Part shown: positions 1 through 5,666 of the stretch, piece after piece | Layout of the letters: the number at the start of each line of letters is the position of its first letter | How positions within the stretch are numbered: the stretch's first letter is position 1 | DNA from: Bifidobacterium breve | GTDB taxonomy: Bacteria; Actinomycetota; Actinomycetes; Nanopelagicales; Nanopelagicaceae | Direction of reading: 5' to 3' | NCBI GenBank assembly: GCA_945866155.1 | Contig: CAMBGL010000055.1 | Coordinates: 1-7,768 of the forward strand | DNA: 7,768 bases | The notes under the pieces: model-generated | The model's database searches: none | Told to the model about the DNA's origin: nothing | What the model saw: the letters and a program-made list of their open reading frames with translations, nothing else | Position numbers and translations under genes: made by a program

Positions 1-22
1 TGGCCACATTACCTATTCTTGA

Positions 23-1456
23 CTAGTTAGTCACCACTCGATAGCGCGCGAGGGAGCTATCTGTTGCATAGGCGATACGCACACCAGCAGATTTAGAGGC
101 GCTGAGCCCATCAATAATCTGTGCGGTCAAGATTTCACCTGGTGCCACAACGGCAACACCTGGTGGATACGGAGCAATGAGATCTGCAGAAATGCGGCCC
201 AGTGCTTCTTTAGCGCTGACCATTTCAGTCTTTGCAAAATATGCATCGCGCATTGAAATCCCCTTTTGTGGAATTACAGACCAACTCAACGCTGTTGCAG
301 TTTCGCGCGCAGTTGTTGCTTGTTCTTTGAGAACAGGAATAAGAATTTTTGCAAGGCGAGTGAAATCTTGTGCAGTATCAGCAAGTGTTGCAAGAAAAAC
401 GACAGTGTCGCGATCAGCCATTTCAACTCGAACTCCTAACAATCCGATAGCTTTTTCAATTTCAACACCGGATGCCCCTAATTGATTAGCGCGTAGCACT
501 ACTTTTACCGGGTCAAAACGGCCCGCTGCAAAATTAGCTGGATTGAGGAAAATCTCTTGTGAAAATTCCTTTTGTACTAGCGCCTTGAAATCTTTTACAT
601 TAGAAATCAGTTGACCGAGTAATTCTTCACCACGTGTTTGCAAAAGGGCGCGACATCCATCAATGGAGGCAAGGGGGGCACCAGCAGGAGAAGTTGTGTG
701 AGTTGTTTCGAAACTTTGCTCAAGGCGATCTAAGTTCAGATACTGCCCACGCGCAATAAGTAATGCAGATGCGCTATAGCCAGGAAGTGCCTTATGTGTA
801 CTAGTAATAAGTGCATCTGCGCCGAGTTGAATTACATGGCGAGGTAGTTCTGGATGAAATCCAAAGTGGCCACCCCATGCAGCATCAATGACAACAGGGA
901 TTGAATGTTCGTGTGCTTTAGTAATGAGGGCAGCAATATCAGAAAGGGTCCCTAAATAACCAGGTTCTGTCAGTAAGAGGGCGATTGGATTTTCACTAAG
1001 AACTTTTTCAAATTCTGCTACTGAAATTCCAGTAGGAACGCCTGTTGCACTATCAATATCAGGAGAGAGCCACAGTGGCTCAAGACCAGCAAGAACTAAA
1101 GCACTCAGTACAGAGCGGTGAGCAGTTCGCGATAAGGCAACTTTGTCTCCAGGTTTACCAAGGGCAAGAATTACTGCTTGGTTCACATGTGTTGATCCAC
1201 CAGTTGAAAAGCGAGCAAAATCTCCACCCCAGAACTTGGCAGCTAACTTCTCGGCCTTGATCAATGTTCCCTGAGTTAGTTTGATTTCATCTAAACCTCC
1301 ATAGAGAGGTGTATCGCTATCGACAACAGCGCCGAGGCCAGCATCAAGGCGTGATGCTCTCTGCTTATGCCCAGGAATGGTGAATGGAAGGCGCTCGCCT
1401 TCAAAGTAGGAGAGGTATGCATCAAGGAGTGGAGCACTATCGCGTAGTTCACTCAT
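23..1456 (-). CDS. Orn/Lys/Arg decarboxylase, short PLP-dependent form
   Basis: Predicted cytoplasmic fold-type I PLP enzyme (477 aa) that decarboxylates arginine, lysine or ornithine to agmatine, cadaverine or putrescine; the substrate cannot be read from sequence. Visible family marks are the N-terminal IPGHK (residues 27-31), the STGGSTH cofactor loop (84-90), a ring-stacking histidine in TAHRSV (His113), the PLP-binding aspartate in VIDAAWGGH (Asp191), the Schiff-base lysine in STHKALPGYSAS (Lys222), and the C-terminal YPPGVAVVAPGE (430-441). The length fits the compact Bacillus-like class and lacks the N-terminal wing domain of the large inducible enterobacterial enzymes. The ATG is preceded by AGAGGAG (1464-1470 on this strand) seven bases upstream, which supports this start. 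It diverges from gabT across 84 bp, so a polyamine-to-4-aminobutyrate connection is plausible but unproven. Family assignment is firm; substrate is open. Confidence 0.93.
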   Translation of the reverse strand: MSELRDSAPLLDAYLSYFEGERLPFTIPGHKQRASRLDAGLGAVVDSDTPLYGGLDEIKLTQGTLIKAEKLAAKFWGGDFARFSTGGSTHVNQAVILALGKPGDKVALSRTAHRSVLSALVLAGLEPLWLSPDIDSATGVPTGISVAEFEKVLSENPIALLLTEPGYLGTLSDIAALITKAHEHSIPVVIDAAWGGHFGFHPELPRHVIQLGADALITSTHKALPGYSASALLIARGQYLNLDRLEQSFETTHTTSPAGAPLASIDGCRALLQTRGEELLGQLISNVKDFKALVQKEFSQEIFLNPANFAAGRFDPVKVVLRANQLGASGVEIEKAIGLLGVRVEMADRDTVVFLATLADTAQDFTRLAKILIPVLKEQATTARETATALSWSVIPQKGISMRDAYFAKTEMVSAKEALGRISADLIAPYPPGVAVVAPGEILTAQIIDGLSASKSAGVRIAYATDSSLARYRVVTN

Positions 1457-1501
1457 TGATCTACTCCTCTTCCTTATCTCTTCACTTACAAGGGTAACTT
1501 C

Positions 1502-1540
1502 TTGGCGCGCGTATGAGAAATATGGCTCTAGACTTTAACC
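1502..1540 (+). promoter_or_regulatory. Putative leaderless gabT promoter in the divergent intergenic region
   Basis: TAGACT at 1529-1534 fits the TANNNT -10 pattern and ends exactly six bases before the gabT ATG at 1541, so transcription would begin at the A of the start codon. No Shine-Dalgarno motif precedes this ATG, which fits leaderless translation, common in Actinobacteria. A possible -35, TTGGCG at 1502-1507, is 21 bp away, longer than ideal. On the other strand, TACCCT (1491-1496 reversed) could be a weak -10 for the decarboxylase. Both calls are inference from short motifs. Confidence 0.38.
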
Positions 1541-2881
1541 ATGACCACACTTACTAGTTTGACCCAAGAACGTCGGTTGGTTACCGCAATTCCGGGACCC
1601 AAATCACTCGAGGCGCTACAACGCCGTAGTGAAGCGACTTCTGGGGGACTAGGTATGGCTATTCCCGTCATCATTGAGCGCGCTAGTGATGCGATTTTGC
1701 TCGATATCGACGGAAATCAAATCATCGATCTTGGTTCAGGCATTGGTGTTACAAACGTTGGCAATTCAACATCTCGCGTAGTAGATCGCGTTATCGAACA
1801 GGCACAAGCATTTACACATACCTGTTTCACTGTTGCTCCATATATGAATTACATCGAAGTATGTGAAAAACTCAATGCTGCAATTCCTGGTCCATTCAAA
1901 AAGAAATCTATGCTTGTAAATTCAGGTGCAGAAGCTGTTGAGAATGCAATCAAGATTGCACGTCACTATACAAAGCGTCCAGCAATTGTTGTTTTCGAAC
2001 ATAGTTATCATGGCCGTACAAATTTGACGATGGCACTTACAGCAAAGAACATGCCATACAAAGAGGGATTTGGTCCATTCGCACCAGAAATTTATCGCGT
2101 ACCAATGCCTTATTCACTGCGTTGGCTCGGCGATAAAAAGACAATTACTGAAGATGCGATGGAAATGATTACGCATAAGATTGAAAAAGAGATTGGTGCA
2201 CACAATGTTGCCGCAATCTTGATTGAGCCAATTCAAGGAGAAGGTGGATTTATTGTTCCACCTAAGGGATTCTTGCCAGCTCTTTCAAAGTACTCAACTG
2301 ACAACGGAATTATCTTTATTGCAGATGAAGTACAAACTGGCTTTGCGCGTACAGGACATATGTTTGCAGTGGAAGAAGAAGGCGTATTTCCTGACATGGT
2401 CGTAACCGCGAAAGGAATTGCTGGTGGCCTTCCACTTGCTGCCGTTACAGGTCGTGCCGAGATTATGGATTCAGTCCATGTTTCAGGACTTGGTGGAACA
2501 TACGGTGGCAACCCACTTGCATGCGCCGCTTCCCTTGGTGTCTTTGAAACTATTGAAGAAGAGAATCTTGTTGCACGAGCTGCTCACATTGGTGAAGTTC
2601 TTGGAAAATCTCTGCGCGCACTTGCAGCCAAGTATCCAATCATCGCTGAAGTCCGTGGCCGTGGCGCCATGCAAGCAATTGAATTAGTGATGCCAGGAAC
2701 TTTGGATCCGAATACAGCAGCAATGAGCGCTGTTGTGAAGTATTGCCAGAGTAAAGGTGTTCTTGTTCTAACTGCTGGAACTTATTCCAACGTGATTCGA
2801 TTCTTGCCACCAGTTGTCATCACTGATGAATTACTACTCGATGCTATGGGCGTTCTAGAAGAGGCATTCGCTTCCCTCTAA
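1541..2881 (+). CDS. gabT: 4-aminobutyrate aminotransferase (class III)
   Basis: Predicted cytoplasmic PLP enzyme (446 aa) that transfers the amino group of 4-aminobutyrate to 2-oxoglutarate, giving succinate semialdehyde and glutamate. It resembles, as I remember it, mycobacterial GabT along its whole length: RRLVTAIPGP (11-20), DLGSGIGVTNVGNS (63-76), FTHTCF (91-96), NSGAEAVENAIKIAR (127-141), SYHGRTNLTMALTAK (155-169), IEPIQGEGGFIVP (228-240), the cofactor-binding aspartate in ADEVQTGFARTG (Asp262), the Schiff-base lysine in TAKGIAGGLPL (Lys291), GGTYGGNP (318-325) and RGRGAM (372-377). Length is normal and no residue appears missing. The ATG has no ribosome binding site and sits immediately after a possible -10 box. 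Other omega-amino acids such as 5-aminovalerate are possible substrates. No succinate-semialdehyde dehydrogenase gene lies beside it here. Confidence 0.94.
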   Translation: MTTLTSLTQERRLVTAIPGPKSLEALQRRSEATSGGLGMAIPVIIERASDAILLDIDGNQIIDLGSGIGVTNVGNSTSRVVDRVIEQAQAFTHTCFTVAPYMNYIEVCEKLNAAIPGPFKKKSMLVNSGAEAVENAIKIARHYTKRPAIVVFEHSYHGRTNLTMALTAKNMPYKEGFGPFAPEIYRVPMPYSLRWLGDKKTITEDAMEMITHKIEKEIGAHNVAAILIEPIQGEGGFIVPPKGFLPALSKYSTDNGIIFIADEVQTGFARTGHMFAVEEEGVFPDMVVTAKGIAGGLPLAAVTGRAEIMDSVHVSGLGGTYGGNPLACAASLGVFETIEEENLVARAAHIGEVLGKSLRALAAKYPIIAEVRGRGAMQAIELVMPGTLDPNTAAMSAVVKYCQSKGVLVLTAGTYSNVIRFLPPVVITDELLLDAMGVLEEAFASL

Positions 2882-2902
2882 ACAGTATTTAGCCCTACCT
2901 TC

Positions 2903-2936
2903 TCACCCCTACTAGGGTGATTTTGCCTTCCTTTTT
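2903..2936 (+). terminator. Possible rho-independent terminator of gabT
   Basis: A six-base perfect stem, TCACCC (2903-2908) with GGGTGA (2915-2920), encloses a six-base loop and is followed at once by TTTT and, after GCCTTCC, by TTTTT. It begins 21 bases after the gabT stop codon. The stem is short and the T tract interrupted, so termination may be weak. The same bases also read as a DNA operator, because they belong to the hexamer cluster described separately. Confidence 0.42.
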
Positions 2937-2997
2937 CTGACAATCTGTATCACCCTTACCTCATGACCACTAGGGCAATCCACTCTCACGTGGGTGA
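2903..2997. repeat. Clustered inverted TCACCC/GGGTGA hexamers around the LuxR gene start
   Basis: The hexamer TCACCC or its complement GGGTGA occurs four times in 95 bp: 2903-2908 (forward), 2915-2920 (reverse), 2950-2955 (forward) and 2992-2997 (reverse). By eye I find only two more in the rest of the window, both inside genes (near 5331 and 6785). The first pair also contains CCCTA-C-TAGGG, a perfect inverted repeat of five bases each side (2907-2917). A further partial copy, TAGGG, lies at 2971-2975. Such an arrangement before a large LuxR-type regulator suggests an autoregulatory operator. The repeat is seen directly; the role is inferred. Confidence 0.4.
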
Positions 2998-5569
2998 TTT
3001 ATTGCCTGGTGCATCTCTTGCGCATACCACCCCACCTGCAATGCCTGGAAACTTCTTGTCACGAAAAAGTCGTCTTGGCCTCTTTGACACGCAAGCACCG
3101 GGTGCCACAATCGTTGTTGCCCCACCTGGCTATGGAAAAACTACCTTAGTTGCTGAATGGTCACATCAAAATAAAGAGCGCGTTTTTTGGGCCACAGCGA
3201 CAGGAAATGAAAAAACAACAGATTTTAGAAATATTCTTTTTCAAGCGGTAAGAAATGTTATTCCAGATTTTGCTCCCTGGTTCAAACCGAATACCGATCT
3301 AGACTCGAAAGAAATATTCAAAAGATTCTTTGAGGATATTGCAGCGCTAGGTAAAGACTATGTATTTGTTCTAGATAATGGAACTTTGTCAGAGAATTTG
3401 AATGCAGTAAAACTCGCGCAGTACATGGTCGATATCATTCCTGATAATTTGCACTTGATTTTGATTCGGCGCACTGCTGTAGAATTATCGTTTGTTCGTT
3501 TTGCGCAGCGCGGAAATTTGAACTTAATTTCGGCCACCGACCTTAAATTTGATAAAGATGAGATTGGTTCAATTGCAAGTCTCAATGAACTCGATTCTTC
3601 TGATCCTGATATTGACTCAACTCTAAAATTAGCAAATGGTTGGCCAGTTTGTGTTCAGTTACTTGCCAAAAATTATTCAAAGGGTATGAGATCGACGAAT
3701 TTCTCTATTAAAATGGCATCCCCTATGGAACCTCTAAGAATTCTTACAACAGAGACTTTCAATATTCTCAATGTTGCAGACCAAGAACAGCTTATGAAGC
3801 TCTCCATACTCAAGGAATTCGATTTAGATACAGCACAAATCATTCTTGGTAAAGATCATTCAATTCAATATCTCAATCGTATTAGCAGTGACGGCTTTCT
3901 CACTATTGATGAGTCCGCTAATCCGCGTTATGAATTCAACACAATTTTTCGAGAAACAATTCAACAACTTGCTGCCGAAAAAGGAATTGATTTAGCGCCT
4001 ACGCGGAAGCATTTGATGGAATATTTCATCTTTCGCAAGATGATTAGTGAGGCAGTCGAGCAGGCATTTGAGCTCAATGATTATAAAAAAATGCACGATC
4101 TTCTCAAAGAGTATTCACGCCAGCTCACTGCAACTGGCCAAGGTGATCAAATGATTCGTTTAGCACCGTATGCAGGCGATGACAGTCCTCATGGGTTATT
4201 ACTTCGCAAAACTGTAGAAGTAATGGGGCATGTAACAAATCTAAATTTTATGCAGGCAGAAATCCAAGCCCAGCAACTAATCCTTGAATCAGCAAATAGT
4301 ACTATCGGAGATTTCACACGAAAAATTGCCAACGCAGCGATGATGTACGTCAATTTTTCAAAAGGACTAATTACTGAGATCGATACTCATGAAAATGAAT
4401 TATTCGATGAAGAAGTAATCACCGGTGATTTAGAAACAAGTGACAAGATTGCAATTCTTAAAATTGCTGGCGATAAAGCATTTATTTATGACTACCAAGG
4501 CTCGTTAGAAATGATTTGCCGTAGGGCACAAGGAATAGCTCTAGAAGGCATAGATGTGGGTGTTCCATATCACCTCAATATTTTGAATTGCATGTTACTT
4601 TTTACTCAAGGAAACTATTTGCAAGCCTTTGATGTAGCGCGCCTTACAATTGCTCACGCCGAGGAAAAGGGTTATGTTGGAATTGCAGGACCAATCGAAG
4701 CTTACATAGTCCTTGGACGATGTTATTTAGAATTTTCCGAAGTTGAGAAGGCGTACACAGCCATTTCGTGTGCGCGCGATTTGTCAAAAGAGTGGAAGCA
4801 ATGGCCTTGGTATTTTATTGCTGAAGGAATTTTGATCCGCCTTGTAGTGAGCATGGGAGATTTTCCACGTGCTACCGAAATGATTCGTAAGATGCGCAAT
4901 GATTTCTCTGAAAATCATATCTCCACCGATTCTGGGTGGATAGTAGATATGTCAGAGATTTATCTTAGATTTACACTCAATGATTTTGATCGCGTAGAAA
5001 TTCTCCTCAATCGCACTCCTGATACATCATTTACGAAGTTGATTCGCGACGAGCTGGCAATCCGTAAAGGAAAAAATCTAAAAGAAATTGATATTGATAA
5101 ACTTCCAGATTCCACACCACGTGAAAAACTGCGAAAACTCATCACAATGGCTGACGCGGTATCGGATCGCGAAAGTGAATGTTCTCTCATCATGCAGCAG
5201 GCGCTCAATCTTGGATCAGAGATTGGAGCGTATGAGACCTTTATGCGCCAAAGTGAGCCACTCACTAATGTCATTCTCAAAATTGCTGGAAAACAGCCGA
5301 CTATTTATCTAGAGGAACTCTCTCGCCTGATCACCCAGCGAATAAAGACAAAACACCAGTCAACCGGCTCCCTCAAGGAAAATCTGACGAGCCGTGAACT
5401 TGAAATCGTGAAACATCTATCCACGGCCAAGCCGATTAGCACCATAGCCAAGTCCCTACACATCTCCCAAAACACGATTAAGACCCACCTACGAAACGTG
5501 TATCGCAAACTTGAGGTTGATGGACGCGATTCTGCGGTGGAAAAGGCGCGCGAACTCTTTCTGGTCTGA
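2963..5569 (+). CDS. Large ATP-binding LuxR-family (MalT-type) transcriptional regulator
   Basis: Predicted cytoplasmic signal-responsive transcription activator (868 aa, close to the roughly 900 aa usual for MalT/LAL proteins). Residues 30-40 (NFLSRKSRLGL) match the segment that normally precedes the ATPase. The Walker A is PPGYGKTT (54-61) and the Walker B-like strand is YVFVLDNG (133-140), where the usual second acidic residue after LD is Asn139. DNLHLILIRR (161-170) is sensor-like, followed by DLKFDKDEI (193-201) and NGWPVCVQLLA, as in the family. About residues 360-790 are helical and probably TPR-like. The C-terminal helix-turn-helix runs from LTSRELEIV (808-816) through SQNTIKTHLRNVYRKL (835-850). 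The inducer is not readable. The start is uncertain: no ribosome binding site precedes the ATG, and TTG at 3002 or ATG at 3041 (residue 27) remain possible. It follows gabT on the same strand after 81 bp. Confidence 0.9.
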   Translation: MTTRAIHSHVGDLLPGASLAHTTPPAMPGNFLSRKSRLGLFDTQAPGATIVVAPPGYGKTTLVAEWSHQNKERVFWATATGNEKTTDFRNILFQAVRNVIPDFAPWFKPNTDLDSKEIFKRFFEDIAALGKDYVFVLDNGTLSENLNAVKLAQYMVDIIPDNLHLILIRRTAVELSFVRFAQRGNLNLISATDLKFDKDEIGSIASLNELDSSDPDIDSTLKLANGWPVCVQLLAKNYSKGMRSTNFSIKMASPMEPLRILTTETFNILNVADQEQLMKLSILKEFDLDTAQIILGKDHSIQYLNRISSDGFLTIDESANPRYEFNTIFRETIQQLAAEKGIDLAPTRKHLMEYFIFRKMISEAVEQAFELNDYKKMHDLLKEYSRQLTATGQGDQMIRLAPYAGDDSPHGLLLRKTVEVMGHVTNLNFMQAEIQAQQLILESANSTIGDFTRKIANAAMMYVNFSKGLITEIDTHENELFDEEVITGDLETSDKIAILKIAGDKAFIYDYQGSLEMICRRAQGIALEGIDVGVPYHLNILNCMLLFTQGNYLQAFDVARLTIAHAEEKGYVGIAGPIEAYIVLGRCYLEFSEVEKAYTAISCARDLSKEWKQWPWYFIAEGILIRLVVSMGDFPRATEMIRKMRNDFSENHISTDSGWIVDMSEIYLRFTLNDFDRVEILLNRTPDTSFTKLIRDELAIRKGKNLKEIDIDKLPDSTPREKLRKLITMADAVSDRESECSLIMQQALNLGSEIGAYETFMRQSEPLTNVILKIAGKQPTIYLEELSRLITQRIKTKHQSTGSLKENLTSRELEIVKHLSTAKPISTIAKSLHISQNTIKTHLRNVYRKLEVDGRDSAVEKARELFLV

Positions 5570-5588
5570 GCGTAAAGAGGGAGGCGCC

Positions 5589-5645
5589 ATGCATAAATTG
5601 TGCTTCCTTCCTCGGTGGAAGAAGGAGAGACTTCCTATCTCATAA
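5589..5645 (+). CDS. Putative 18-aa leader peptide ORF
   Basis: A short ORF, MHKLCFLPRWKKERLPIS then TAA, lies between the regulator gene and the secreted-protein gene. GGGAGG at 5579-5584 is four bases before its ATG, a good ribosome binding site that starts ten bases after the regulator's stop codon. The peptide is basic, and its codons span the hairpin at 5603-5625. The stop is 21 bases before the next start codon. Translation of such an ORF could alter folding of the leader RNA of the downstream gene. A chance ORF of this length is quite possible, so only the placement and ribosome binding site support it. Confidence 0.3.
   Translation: MHKLCFLPRWKKERLPIS
5603..5636 (+). promoter_or_regulatory. 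Alternative hairpins in the 5' region of the secreted-protein gene
   Basis: CTTCC (5607-5611) can pair with GGAAG (5617-5621) around the loop TCGGT, extended by T-A, T-G and C-G pairs after one mismatch down to 5603 and 5625. The same GGAAG can instead pair with the later CTTCC at 5631-5635. These are mutually exclusive structures, as in attenuator-like leaders. No T tract follows, so it is unlikely to be a simple terminator of the regulator gene. The complementarity is visible; a regulatory role is inferred. Confidence 0.28.
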
Positions 5646-5657
5646 TTCGCCAATGCC

Positions 5658-5664
5658 TAAGGAG
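5658..5664 (+). promoter_or_regulatory. Strong ribosome binding site of the secreted-protein gene
   Basis: TAAGGAG is a seven-base match to the 16S anti-Shine-Dalgarno complement. It lies two bases from the first ATG (5667) but five bases from the second, adjacent ATG (5670). The spacing favours the second ATG as the main start, shortening the protein by one residue without affecting the signal peptide. A possible -10, CATAAT at 5641-5646, lies just upstream but has no clear -35. Confidence 0.6.
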
Positions 5665-5666
5665 CC

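Noticed and set aside
2233..2511. Antisense open frame inside gabT
   Set aside because: It lies wholly opposite conserved GabT motifs, including the cofactor lysine region; its product has no recognisable family features. It is a shadow of the real gene.
4960..5280. Antisense open frame inside the LuxR-type regulator gene
   Set aside because: Serine- and arginine-rich low-information translation opposite a continuous real reading frame, with no separate evidence of coding.
5603..5625. Hairpin considered as a rho-independent terminator for the regulator gene
   Set aside because: The stem has an internal mismatch and is followed by AGAGACTTCC rather than a T tract, so it was recorded only as a possible leader structure.
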